Below are positions 41,701 through 50,106 of a stretch of 64,000 bases of DNA, one piece after another. The notes under the pieces were generated by a model. It was not told the DNA's origin and did no database searches. It was given only the letters and a program-made list of their open reading frames with translations. Location of the stretch: contig JAIOUW010000001.1 in NCBI GenBank assembly GCA_019931105.1, positions 992,001 to 1,056,000 on the forward strand. Reading direction: 5' to 3'. Within the stretch, counting starts at the first letter, position 1, and each line of letters starts with the position of its first letter. The position numbers and the translations under genes were made by a program. Source of the DNA: Flavobacteriaceae bacterium NBU2977 (GTDB lineage: Bacteria; Bacteroidota; Bacteroidia; Flavobacteriales; Flavobacteriaceae).

Positions 41701-42462
41701 GGAGCATTTTATTTGGCCGAACAATTGCAACTCGATATTGTTCCAATAATGATCCATGGATGTTCAGAGGTCTCGCCCAAAGACAGTTTTATTATTCGCG
41801 ACGGGGCGATAACGGCTGAACTTATGGAAAGAATTCCATATGACGACACCCGTTTTGGGGCGAGTTATTCGCAACGTGCCAAGCATATTGGGGCTTATTT
41901 CAGGGCTGAATTCAGAAAAAGGCGCAACAATCTCGAAGGCCCTACCTACTGGCATAAATTGATTTTGGAGAATTACCGGCATAAAGGTGAAGCGATCTAC
42001 AGATCGGTCAAATCAGATTTGAAGAACAATCAAGATACCTACAAGAATATTTTGGGCTACGTCAATGAAAAAAGCACCATTGTTCATCTCTCTGAAGATT
42101 TCGGTCAATTGGATCTGCTCTTGGCATTGGATTCGATTGATCGAAAAATAACCTCTTTTATAGCTGATCTTGAAGCCCGGGCCATACTCAAAAATAATTA
42201 TCTGACCCATAGATATAGTAAGATTACCACAGTCGATTCTATTGATGAGGCACTAGGCCGACCGGCAAGTGTTCTCATTTTAAACCTGAAATCCCTTAGT
42301 ATCGCATCAATTGCTGATCTAATAATGGATGAAATCAGTATCTTGATACTATTGAAAGGTAGTCTTGGTGAATCACCTCCCCCAAATTTCACCACAGTCC
42401 ACCAAAATGATAACTTTATAGTCTTAAAAAGAGGTTTGCAACAGAATGAAGGAGTACTATGA
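38770..42462 (+). CDS. Fusion: MMPL/RND-type exporter, PlsC-like acyltransferase and degenerate methyltransferase-like domain
   Basis: 1230 residues from the ATG at 38770. Residues ~1-810 form an MMPL/RND exporter: an N-terminal helix, a periplasmic domain (FDDDITSLIPATEDSERI), a 5-6 helix bundle, a second periplasmic domain and a second bundle with IFGLGVDYSIFITNG. Residues ~860-1080 are a lysophospholipid acyltransferase with HX4D (NHTSFLD, His895/Asp900) and FPEGTRSTNNKI. Residues ~1085-1230 resemble a class I methyltransferase fold (IVHLSEDFGQLDLLLALDSID, then KITTVDSIDEAL) without its Gly-rich loop. The fusion suggests coupled export and acylation of a lipid-like pigment. It overlaps the next gene by 17 bases. 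Confidence 0.87.
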   Translation: MADFLVGAYRIIAKNRWWALLTLSLLVSVLFFTARQIEFDDDITSLIPATEDSERIQKILESIAFTDKIVVNIRKDSIGSVDDLIAYANEFLDSIETSQGEFIKKIQGRVDPGDVPRTLDLVYENLPIFLDASDYNIIQNKLSKDSIDQITLANYRTLLSPTGIVSKKNILKDPLGLSFIALKKLEQLSFGDGFKIKQGFLMNDKEENILLFITPKFGSNETNRNLPFTDALYEIQDNLDAKYVSRVKGEYFGAALSAVSNANQIKHDIQFTVGIALTLLLFVLILFYRKLLLPIILFAPTLFGGVLAVAFLCLIRTKVSALSLGIGSILLGVTLDYGLHILTHIRNGKSIESLYQEVAPSVFISSLTTASAFLCLLFIDSQALQDLGIFAAISVLGASVFALILIPHAYKNTSVSNKHTLLDRLASYDLHKNRFAISALAVLFVISLITYNRVVFDQDIAKLNYETQTLLDARERLEKLTDIGSKSIYVSTYGDDLEQVLQQNDSLFQKLERLKKNNKIVSYSSIGALIKSRHLQEQKIDAWKQFWNPEKINTLKQNLNDSGTELGFKKNAFSEFQDHLENKFRILRIDDLKPIKSFSIDDYLVQDPNGVTITSLIKVDDTKTDLIYRQFEESANTLLVDRQHVNETFLGNLKNDFNRLLGYSLVVVLLILFVYYRSLTLTLITAVPIFMTWFITVGIMGLLHIEFNIFNIIICSFIFGLGVDYSIFITNGLLIRYRTGEKTLPTHKTSILLSVITTIAGVGVLVFAKHPVLFTISTVSLVGILCAVLVAFIIQPLLFRLFLGDTDKRPIQPRILLHSLLSFGYFDLGGILFGIYSWFHLKIDPGARLKPQSGLHYVVSKFMKSVLYTNPFLSKHVINHDNETFDKPAMLIANHTSFLDILVMGMLHPKSIYLVKDHVYNSKTVGYAARLHGSYPVSGGVENGEAYLKQKIAQGFSLIAFPEGTRSTNNKIKRFHKGAFYLAEQLQLDIVPIMIHGCSEVSPKDSFIIRDGAITAELMERIPYDDTRFGASYSQRAKHIGAYFRAEFRKRRNNLEGPTYWHKLILENYRHKGEAIYRSVKSDLKNNQDTYKNILGYVNEKSTIVHLSEDFGQLDLLLALDSIDRKITSFIADLEARAILKNNYLTHRYSKITTVDSIDEALGRPASVLILNLKSLSIASIADLIMDEISILILLKGSLGESPPPNFTTVHQNDNFIVLKRGLQQNEGVL

Positions 42463-43993
42463 TGTAGTGATCATTGGTAGTGGAATGGGCGGATTGGTCG
42501 CGGCCAATATCTTGGCACGAGAGGGTAAGTCGGTCTGCGTACTCGAAAAGAACAATCAATTTGGCGGCAACTTACAGACTTTTGTGCGTGACAAAACTAT
42601 TTTTGATACCGGCGTACATTATTTGGGTGGCCTATCGGAAGGACAAAATCTTTACCGTTATTTCGATTACTTGGGTATTCTTGAAGGACTTCAACTACGA
42701 AAGCTTGATAAAGACGGTTTCGACCTGATCACTTTTGACGATGACCATATAGCTTACCCCCATGCCCAAGGTTATGAAAACTTCATAAACAATCTTGTCA
42801 AAAAATTTCCTGAAGAAAAAAAAGCCATACGTACCTATTGCGATAAGTTGAAGGAAGTGTGCAAAAAATTTCCCCTGTACAATCTTGAAACGGGAAAACC
42901 TTATCATGATGATGCCGCCCTGTTCAATCTAAGGGCAAAGGCTTATATCGATTCACTGACCACAAACGAAAAATTGAGGGCGGTACTTGCAGGCTCGAAT
43001 ATGTTGTATGCCGGTGACCCTGAAAAAACTCCTTTTTATGTACACGCCCTTTCTGTCAATTCGTTCATTGAAAGTGCCTATCGCTGTGCCGATGGCGGTA
43101 GCCAAATAACAAAATTGCTCGTTAGACGGCTGAAAAATTTTGGAGGGGATACCGTGAAACATCAAGAAGTAACGCGTATAAATGTTTCAGACAACCGAGT
43201 AAATTCAGTAACCACCAAAAAGGGTAAAACGGTTCACGGTGGGCTTTTTATATCGAACATAGAACCCAAGCGCACATTAAAACTTGCTGATGAAGGGCAT
43301 TTTCGCAAATCGTTCGCGCGACGCATCGAAAAAATGGAAAGCACCATTTCGGCATTTAGTATCCATATCACTTTGAAGCCGAAATCGTTCAAGTACCTTA
43401 ATCATAACTATTATCATTACAAGAACGAAGAGGCCGTGTGGAATTCTCCGAAATACACCCAGCAAAATTGGCCCCTTAGCTATATGGTCTCTATGGGTAC
43501 AAGAAAAAATCAAGGCCACTGGGGTGATCAATTAACTGCTATAACGTATATGCGCTTTGAAGAAGTCGAGCCCTGGGTCGACACCTTCAATACTGTTGCC
43601 CATAAAAATGATCGGGGCAAATCGTATGAGGAATTTAAATTGAAGAAGACCGAAATCTTCCTTACAGAACTCGAGAAGAAATTTCCTGATATTCGTAATT
43701 GTATCCATTCGATATATACCTCGACACCCCTGTCGTATCGCGACTATATTGGCAGCGTGCAAGGTTCCATGTATGGTCATATAAAAGATGCGAACAACCC
43801 TCTTAAATCGTTCATTTCGCCGCGCACGAAAATCGAAAACCTATTTTTTACAGGCCAAAGCCTCAACATGCACGGTATTTTGGGGGTTACCATTAGCGGT
43901 GTCGTTACCTGCTCGGAGATACTCGGCGGAAAATATTTATTGGATAAAATCGTAAATTCGAAGAACAAGACATCGCAAAAAACAAAGGTGTAA
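42446..43993 (+). CDS. Phytoene desaturase/retinol saturase-like FAD oxidoreductase
   Basis: 515 residues. The FAD loop is VVIIGSGMGGLVAANILAREG, followed by VLEKNNQFGGNLQTF and the carotene-isomerase-like FDTGVHYLGG. The C-terminal FFTGQSLNMHGILGVTISGV is the second FAD motif of the CrtI/CrtISO/RetSat family. No carotenoid genes are near, so its substrate is probably the aryl polyene or alkyl chain (desaturation, saturation or cis-trans isomerisation). It overlaps the exporter fusion by 17 bases and the cupin remnant by 1. Confidence 0.88.
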   Translation: MKEYYDVVIIGSGMGGLVAANILAREGKSVCVLEKNNQFGGNLQTFVRDKTIFDTGVHYLGGLSEGQNLYRYFDYLGILEGLQLRKLDKDGFDLITFDDDHIAYPHAQGYENFINNLVKKFPEEKKAIRTYCDKLKEVCKKFPLYNLETGKPYHDDAALFNLRAKAYIDSLTTNEKLRAVLAGSNMLYAGDPEKTPFYVHALSVNSFIESAYRCADGGSQITKLLVRRLKNFGGDTVKHQEVTRINVSDNRVNSVTTKKGKTVHGGLFISNIEPKRTLKLADEGHFRKSFARRIEKMESTISAFSIHITLKPKSFKYLNHNYYHYKNEEAVWNSPKYTQQNWPLSYMVSMGTRKNQGHWGDQLTAITYMRFEEVEPWVDTFNTVAHKNDRGKSYEEFKLKKTEIFLTELEKKFPDIRNCIHSIYTSTPLSYRDYIGSVQGSMYGHIKDANNPLKSFISPRTKIENLFFTGQSLNMHGILGVTISGVVTCSEILGGKYLLDKIVNSKNKTSQKTKV

Positions 43994-44139
43994 TGGAAAA
44001 TTTCAATACCATTGCCATAACGCAAGTAGCGAATATTTCAAAAGAAGATTTAGTCTTTAATTATCTCCGCAGGCAAAAACCCATTGTGATGACCGGTTTG
44101 ACCACGAATTGGCTCCCAACAAAAGAAAAGACAACTTAA
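43993..44139 (+). pseudogene. Remnant of a cupin-like (JmjC-type) gene, N-terminus only
   Basis: A 48-codon frame starts at the last base of the desaturase stop. Its product, MENFNTIAITQVANISKEDL followed by FNYLRRQKPIVMTGLTTNW, matches the first ~45 residues of cupin-like/JmjC hydroxylases ('I..v..is...F...yl...kPvvi.gl...W'). The usual sequence would continue for some 200 residues with the Fe-binding HxD...H, but here it breaks off after NWLPTKEKTT and the next gene starts 12 bases later. It looks like a deletion that removed most of the gene. A short functional peptide cannot be excluded. Confidence 0.6.
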
Positions 44140-44151
44140 ACGATATGTAAA

Positions 44152-45849
44152 TTGATATTCACGACGGTATTAAGACCTGTAGCAGTCAGATCGACCATTG
44201 CAATCGCCTTGTTCGTTCTTTTCACTTCATGTGGTGTAAAAAAATCGCTTCGTGATATGATGCCCAATGTCGGGCAATACCGTACTGAAATTCCCGATAG
44301 GGTAAAGATCAATGACTCGACCTTTGTGTTGGATGATAATTTTCTCACAAAGAACAAACAGGGCCAATGGGAGCTTTTTGTAGAAGGCAACCCTTTGGAA
44401 CTTGGCCTAAAAACCGGAAAACTCACCCAAGAACTTTTTAACCAACAGGAACATATTTTTGTTAAGAAAATAGATGAATTGGTTCCTTCGGAAGGAAAAC
44501 AAAATTTATTACGTAAGTTCTTGGCTTGGTTCAATCGCAAGATGTACCTCAATATCGATGAGCAATACAAGGCCGAAATTTACGGTATGGCCCAATACGC
44601 CTCGAAAGATTTCGACCACATCGCCGAGGCCTACCCCAGGGTCATGTATTTTCACGGGGCGCACGATATCGGGCATGCGCTACAAGATCTGGCCCTGGTC
44701 GGCTGTTCATCTTTTGCGGCCTGGGGCGATCATACCGACGACGGGCAACTGATCATTGGCCGTAATTTCGATTTTTATGCAGGCGACGAATTCGCCAAAA
44801 ATAAGATCATCGCCTTTGTAAAACCCGATGAAGGCCACAATTTTATGTCGGTTACCTGGGGCGGATTTATCGGTGTGCTTTCTGGCATGAACGATCAAGG
44901 ATTGACCGTGACCATCAATGCGGGCAAATCGAATTTTCCGTTGGTCGCCAAAACACCCATTTCACTGGTTACCCGTGAAATACTGCAATATGCATCAACA
45001 ATCGAAGAAGCCATTGCCATCGCCAAAAAACGCGAAGTTTTTGTTTCTGAATCCATTTTTGTAGGAAGCGCAAAAGACAAACGAGCGGCGATCATAGAAG
45101 TCTCTCCAAATAATTTTGGGGTGTACGAAGTTCAGAATTCGGATCACTTGATCTGTTCGAACCATTTTCAAAGCGCCGCTTATGCCAACGATAAAAAAAA
45201 CCAAAAGCACATCTTCGAGAGCCACTCAATGTATCGTTATGAAAAGATGGAGGAACTTTTAGAGGAAAATCCAAAAATTACGCCCAAAACCGCTGTCGAT
45301 ATGCTAAGAAATAAAGAAGGATTAGGTGATACTGAAATCGGTTATGGTAACGAAAAGGCGTTGAACCAGCTTTTGGCCCACCATGGAATCGTTTTTAAAC
45401 CGGAAGACTTGAAGGTCTGGGTTTCATCCAATCCCTATCAATTGGGAGAATTCGTCGCCTATGACCTGAAAAAAATATTCGGTGAAAAGCAAAGACTTAC
45501 CTCTTATGAATCTTTGGCAGTCGAAACCCTGAATATCCCAGAAGACCCTTTTTTAGGTTCTGAAGCCTACCGTGATTATGAGAAATACAGGATCCTGAGC
45601 AGCAGAATAAACGATGCTTTGGCTTCCGGAGCGCACTTGGACCAAAACCTGCTCAGAGCGTTCGAGCGGAGCAATCCTGAATTTTGGGAAGTTCATTATT
45701 TAATAGGGTTGTACAACTATAGAAAGGGATATGATACCATTGCGCTCGAAGCCTTTTTGAAAGCGGAAGCCAAAGAAATTACGACGGTGCCCGATCGAGA
45801 AAAAGTAGAACGTTATATTCGCAGATTAAAACGCAGATTGAATAAATGA
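44152..45849 (+). CDS. Lipoprotein with C45/acyl-CoA:6-APA acyltransferase (Ntn-hydrolase) domain
   Basis: 565 residues from a TTG start; no ATG lies before the lipoprotein signal (STIAIALFVLFTSCGVKK, Cys27). The Ntn-hydrolase nucleophile is Cys185 in ALVGCSSFAAWGD, followed by LIIGRNFDFYAGDE and LSGMNDQGLTVTINAGKS. This is the C45 / penicillin acyltransferase pattern, in which the enzyme cleaves itself before the Cys. The last ~100 residues are helical and TPR-like. Located at the envelope and next to the ligase gene, it may form or cut an ester or amide of the pigment. This role is inferred. It overlaps the ligase gene by 4 bases. Confidence 0.83.
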   Translation: MIFTTVLRPVAVRSTIAIALFVLFTSCGVKKSLRDMMPNVGQYRTEIPDRVKINDSTFVLDDNFLTKNKQGQWELFVEGNPLELGLKTGKLTQELFNQQEHIFVKKIDELVPSEGKQNLLRKFLAWFNRKMYLNIDEQYKAEIYGMAQYASKDFDHIAEAYPRVMYFHGAHDIGHALQDLALVGCSSFAAWGDHTDDGQLIIGRNFDFYAGDEFAKNKIIAFVKPDEGHNFMSVTWGGFIGVLSGMNDQGLTVTINAGKSNFPLVAKTPISLVTREILQYASTIEEAIAIAKKREVFVSESIFVGSAKDKRAAIIEVSPNNFGVYEVQNSDHLICSNHFQSAAYANDKKNQKHIFESHSMYRYEKMEELLEENPKITPKTAVDMLRNKEGLGDTEIGYGNEKALNQLLAHHGIVFKPEDLKVWVSSNPYQLGEFVAYDLKKIFGEKQRLTSYESLAVETLNIPEDPFLGSEAYRDYEKYRILSSRINDALASGAHLDQNLLRAFERSNPEFWEVHYLIGLYNYRKGYDTIALEAFLKAEAKEITTVPDREKVERYIRRLKRRLNK

Positions 45850-47138
45850 AGATTCCGGAAATAGAAAGGGCATCGGCTACTGAGATAAAATCCTTCCAAG
45901 AAAAGAGACTTCGAGAACTCTTTGAATATCTCAATTCAAATTCGCCTTATTACCGCCGTTTGTTCAGAAGATATAAAATTAGTGCAGATGCCGTCCAAAC
46001 CATGGATGACCTCAAACGAATACCCACAACCTCAAAGGAGCAGCTGCAACAATATAATGACGATTTTTTGTGCGTTCCCAAAAATAAGATCGTCGATTTT
46101 GTAACCACTTCGGGTACTTTGGGCGAACCTGTCACCATTGGCCTTACGGATGCCGACCTAGATCGCCTGGCCTATAATGAGGCGGTTTCTTTTGCTTGCG
46201 CCGGAGTCAATGAAAATGACATCCTTCAACTGACCACAACGATCGACCGTCGCTTCATGGCCGGACTCGCTTATTTTTTGGGAGCCAGAAAACTAGGCGC
46301 GGGAATTATCCGAGTCGGGGCCGGAATTCCCGAACTGCAATGGGACACTATCCTGAAATTCAAACCTACGTATTTGATCGTCGTGCCTTCCTTTCTATTG
46401 ATATTGATAGAATATGCCGAACATCACGGCATCGACGTGAACGCTTCGGGTATCAAAGGGGCCATCTGCATCGGGGAATCGTTGCGCGAGCAGGATTTTT
46501 CATTGAACACCTTGGGAAAGAAAATCAAATCGGCCTGGAATATCGAACTCTTTTCGACCTACGCCTCTACCGAAATGAGCACCGCTTTTACCGAATGTTC
46601 CGAACAACTAGGCGGGCACGAACACCCCGAGCTTATCATTACCGAAATATTGGATGAAAATGAAAATCCCGTTCCTTCCGGCAGCGAAGGTGAACTGGTG
46701 ATAACGACCCTGGGGGTCGAGGCCATGCCTTTATTGCGCTTTAAGACCGGTGATATGGTCGTTGCCCATGATACCGCTTGTAACTGTGGCAGAAACACAA
46801 GGCGTTTAGGCCCGGTCGTAGGGCGTAAAAAGCAAATGGTGAAATACAAGGGCACTACCCTATACCCGCCCGCCATGCACAATGCCCTGAACGATTTTGC
46901 CCAAGTGGACAGCTTCGTCATCGAAATCTACCATAACGCCATCGGTACTGATGAGATACGGATCAAAATCGCCTCGCAATCATCTTCACAAGAGCTTTTA
47001 CAGCAAATCAAAGATCATTTTCGTTCAAAACTAAGGGTAACTCCTACCATTGAATTCTGCCCTAAAGAAGAAATACAGAAACTGCGTACATCCAAATTGG
47101 GAAGAAAACCGGTGAGCGTCATCGATAAAAGAAGTTGA
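45846..47138 (+). CDS. PaaK/CapK-like acyl-activating ligase (candidate 4-coumarate:ACP or CoA ligase)
   Basis: 430 residues of the ANL superfamily. The phosphate loop is FVTTSGTLGEPVTIGL, the adenylate motif is STYASTEMSTAF, and LLRFKTGDMV and TRRLGPVVGRKKQMVKYKG form the hinge as in phenylacetate-CoA ligases. A CapK/PaaK-type Cys pair (DTACNCGRNT) is present. In the cluster it should activate 4-coumarate from TAL and load it on an ACP or CoA as the starter of the polyene. It is the last gene of the cluster; the downstream gap is 90 bases. Confidence 0.87.
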   Translation: MKIPEIERASATEIKSFQEKRLRELFEYLNSNSPYYRRLFRRYKISADAVQTMDDLKRIPTTSKEQLQQYNDDFLCVPKNKIVDFVTTSGTLGEPVTIGLTDADLDRLAYNEAVSFACAGVNENDILQLTTTIDRRFMAGLAYFLGARKLGAGIIRVGAGIPELQWDTILKFKPTYLIVVPSFLLILIEYAEHHGIDVNASGIKGAICIGESLREQDFSLNTLGKKIKSAWNIELFSTYASTEMSTAFTECSEQLGGHEHPELIITEILDENENPVPSGSEGELVITTLGVEAMPLLRFKTGDMVVAHDTACNCGRNTRRLGPVVGRKKQMVKYKGTTLYPPAMHNALNDFAQVDSFVIEIYHNAIGTDEIRIKIASQSSSQELLQQIKDHFRSKLRVTPTIEFCPKEEIQKLRTSKLGRKPVSVIDKRS

Positions 47139-47228
47139 ACATATTCTTTTGCTTAGCACGCTTCAGCTTACCACATCCTCTCCTTTTATCCTTATATTAG
47201 TTACCGCTATTCAATTAACACTTAAAAA

Positions 47229-48782
47229 ATGAAAAAACTATTACTTCCAGGTTTCCTGTTGTTCATCTACATAAGCTTCGTATCGGCACAGACCACCGAA
47301 GAAATCGTGGCCGCAATTGAAAAAGAAGCCAATGAAAACTCGCAATTGGAACAGCTGGCCCACGAACTTATGGATGTCATCGGTCCGCGATTGGTCGGAA
47401 CACCACAAATGAAAACAGCTCATGAATGGGCCGTAAATACTTATAAAAAATGGGGCATCGAAGCCAAAAATGAGGCATGGGGCAAATGGCGCGGTTGGCA
47501 AAGGGGCATTACCCATATCGATATGCTCGAACCACGTGTCGTGACCTTAAGCGGTATCCAATTGGCTTGGAGCCCGAGTACGGGGCCCAAGGGTATATCG
47601 GCCAACCTTGTAACCTTGCCCACGGTACCCGATTCATTGGCATTTGCAAAATGGCTGCCCAATGTGAAGGGGAAACTGGTCATGGTTTCCATGGAACAAC
47701 CTACCGGGAGGCCCGAATACAATTGGGAAGAATTCGCTACTGAAGAATCTTTGGAAAAGATGAAAAAGGATCGCGATGCCAAAGAGGAAGCTTGGCGCCA
47801 AAATTTCAAGAATACGGGCTACACAAGTCGTACCATTAACGAGGCACTTGAAAAAGCAGGTGCTGTTGGCATTGTTCAATCGCGATGGTCAAACGGTTTC
47901 GGCGCCAACAAAATTTTTAGTGCGGGCACGAAAAAGATTCCCGTGGTCGACCTTTCATTGGAAGATTACGGCATGCTCTACCGAATGGTCGAGCACGCAG
48001 TCAATCCGAAAATCAAGATAGTTGCCGAATCCAAGGAATTGGGAACCGTTCCCACTTTTAATACGATCGCCACCATTCCGGGCAAAGAATTGCCCAATGA
48101 ATATATCATTCTTTCGGCACATTTCGACTCTTGGGACGGGGCCACCGGCGCCACCGACAACGGTACGGGCACCATCACCATGCTCGAGGCGGCACGAATC
48201 CTTAAAAAGGTTTATCCCAATCCGAAACGAACGATCATTGTCGGGCACTGGGGCAGTGAGGAACAGGGATTGAACGGTTCACGGGCTTTTGTGGAGGACC
48301 ATCCCGATATTGTCTCCGGCCTTCAGGCACTTTTCAATCAGGACAATGGCACCGGACGCGTCGTCAACATATCCGGCCAAGGTTTTTTGCATTCCTATGA
48401 CTATATCGGTAAATGGCTTGAGGCTGTTCCGAAAGAAATCACCCAACATATCGAGACTAACTTTCCGGGGAATCCGGGTGGCGGAGGTTCTGATTACGCT
48501 TCTTTTGTAGCGGCCGGCGCCCCAGGTTTCTCTTTAAGTTCGTTAAGTTGGAGTTATTGGAACTATACTTGGCATACCAACCTCGACACCTATGACAAAA
48601 TTGTTTTCGACGATGTACGCAACAATGCAATTTTAACCGCAATCTTGGCCTACATGGCCAGCGAGGACCCCAATAAAACTTCTCGCGAAAAAGCAGCTTT
48701 AGGCATCAACCCAAGAACAGGGGAACGACGAACCTGGCCCGAACCACGCACTCCGAATCGAGCAGGCGGATTGGACAATTAA
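47229..48782 (+). CDS. Exported M28 family zinc aminopeptidase
   Basis: 517 residues with a signal peptide (MKKLLLPGFLLFIYISFVSAQ). A PA-like insert (~120-270) precedes the M28 core. Zinc ligands appear in ILSAHFDSWDGATGATDNGTG (His, Asp), GHWGSEEQGLNGS (Glu pair), ALFNQDNGTG and the late TWHTNLDTYD (His). M28 enzymes remove N-terminal residues from peptides; this one works in the periplasm or outside the cell. It heads a run of three genes for exported proteins spaced 9 and 28 bases apart. Confidence 0.9.
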   Translation: MKKLLLPGFLLFIYISFVSAQTTEEIVAAIEKEANENSQLEQLAHELMDVIGPRLVGTPQMKTAHEWAVNTYKKWGIEAKNEAWGKWRGWQRGITHIDMLEPRVVTLSGIQLAWSPSTGPKGISANLVTLPTVPDSLAFAKWLPNVKGKLVMVSMEQPTGRPEYNWEEFATEESLEKMKKDRDAKEEAWRQNFKNTGYTSRTINEALEKAGAVGIVQSRWSNGFGANKIFSAGTKKIPVVDLSLEDYGMLYRMVEHAVNPKIKIVAESKELGTVPTFNTIATIPGKELPNEYIILSAHFDSWDGATGATDNGTGTITMLEAARILKKVYPNPKRTIIVGHWGSEEQGLNGSRAFVEDHPDIVSGLQALFNQDNGTGRVVNISGQGFLHSYDYIGKWLEAVPKEITQHIETNFPGNPGGGGSDYASFVAAGAPGFSLSSLSWSYWNYTWHTNLDTYDKIVFDDVRNNAILTAILAYMASEDPNKTSREKAALGINPRTGERRTWPEPRTPNRAGGLDN

Positions 48783-48791
48783 ATCGATATC

Positions 48792-50078
48792 ATGAAAAAC
48801 CTTTTTATATCTCTTGCGCTGTCGGTTATATGCCCGGCAATTCATTCACAAATTACTGTCGACCAAAACCGTTTAGAAAATCGAATTTTCGATCTGGCCA
48901 AATTCGGACTGCAGGAAAATGGCACCACAGAAAGGGTCGCCTTTAGCGATGCGGATATCGAGGCCCGAAAATGGGTGATTTCCCAATTACAGGAAATGGG
49001 TTTGAAAACATCTATAGACTTTGCGGGAAACATTATCGGTATTCGCGAAGGCAAGAAATCGGGTTTGAAACCTATTTCCTTCGGAAGCCATATAGATCGT
49101 GTTCCCAATGGCGGCAACTATGATGGCTGTGTCGGGGCAATGGCTGCCTTGGAGGTCATTCAAACCTTGAACGAAAATAAGATCAAAACGAAACACCCGC
49201 TCGAGGTCATCATTTTTCCCAATGAGGAAGGTGGTGTTATGGGAAGTAGGGCCCTATCGGGAAATTTGGGCAAAGAAGCCTTTCAAGTGGTCAATTCGAC
49301 CGGTTATTCCATGGGCGAGGGAATTATGCGCCTGGGTGGTGATACCACAAGAATTTCCGAAGTGCAACGCAAAAAAGGCGATATGGCCGCTTTCTTGGAA
49401 CTTCATATCGAACAAGGGGGCATTCTTGACAAGGAAAATCTGGATATCGGTATCGTAGAGGGCATCGTAGGCCTTAAATGGTGGGATGTAGATTTTACCG
49501 GTTTTGCCAATCATGCCGGTACCACCCCAATGAATGCGCGGCAAGATGCACTTTTGGCCGCCGCCAAGTTTATTGTTGCCGTCAATGAAACGGTAAATAG
49601 TATTGAAGGTGCTCAAGTGGCTACGGTAGGGAGAATCAAGGCCGAACCCGGTGCCCCAAATGTAATTCCCGGTAAGGTGACCGCAAGTCTCGAGATACGT
49701 GACCTTTCTTCCGAGGTAATCGAAAAAGTCTTTCGAGCAATTAAGGAAAAAAGCGCAAAGATCGCGGAAGATTCCAATGTGCAAATCGAATTCCATCCCC
49801 TTGATACGACCGCTGATCCCGCACTCACCGATCCGATTATTCAGAAAGAAATCGAAAATTCGGCCAAAAAACTCGGTCTTTCCATCAATTATATGCCCAG
49901 TGGGGCAGGTCATGATGCTCAGGATATGGCCACCATTGCCCCTACGGGGATGATTTTTGTGCCCAGTAAAGACGGTATCAGTCATTCCCCCAAAGAATTT
50001 ACCGCTGCCAAGGATCTGGCCAATGGGACCAATGTTTTATTGAAGACCATCTTGGCCTTGGACAAAAAATTGGATTAA
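48792..50078 (+). CDS. Exported M20-type amidohydrolase (allantoate/N-carbamoyl-amino-acid hydrolase family)
   Basis: 428 residues. Metal motifs are [20 protein letters not shown] (His, Asp), [14 protein letters not shown] (Glu pair), [11 protein letters not shown] (His) and the late [12 protein letters not shown] (His). The [20 protein letters not shown] segment is typical of the hydantoinase/carbamoylase class. Enzymes of this class are usually cytosolic, but this one has a clear signal peptide ([20 protein letters not shown]), so it acts in the envelope. Its position 9 bases after the M28 peptidase suggests a joint role in scavenging peptides or N-acylated amino acids. Confidence 0.88.
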   Translation: MKNLFISLALSVICPAIHSQITVDQNRLENRIFDLAKFGLQENGTTERVAFSDADIEARKWVISQLQEMGLKTSIDFAGNIIGIREGKKSGLKPISFGSHIDRVPNGGNYDGCVGAMAALEVIQTLNENKIKTKHPLEVIIFPNEEGGVMGSRALSGNLGKEAFQVVNSTGYSMGEGIMRLGGDTTRISEVQRKKGDMAAFLELHIEQGGILDKENLDIGIVEGIVGLKWWDVDFTGFANHAGTTPMNARQDALLAAAKFIVAVNETVNSIEGAQVATVGRIKAEPGAPNVIPGKVTASLEIRDLSSEVIEKVFRAIKEKSAKIAEDSNVQIEFHPLDTTADPALTDPIIQKEIENSAKKLGLSINYMPSGAGHDAQDMATIAPTGMIFVPSKDGISHSPKEFTAAKDLANGTNVLLKTILALDKKLD

Positions 50079-50106
50079 GCCTGAAAAATTTAAATACCAC
50101 CATCTC

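Noticed and set aside
49254-49985. A 243-codon antisense frame within the amidohydrolase gene
   Set aside because: It lies wholly opposite a gene with intact metal-binding motifs, shows no recognisable domain and has a His/Gly-rich composition typical of shadow frames.
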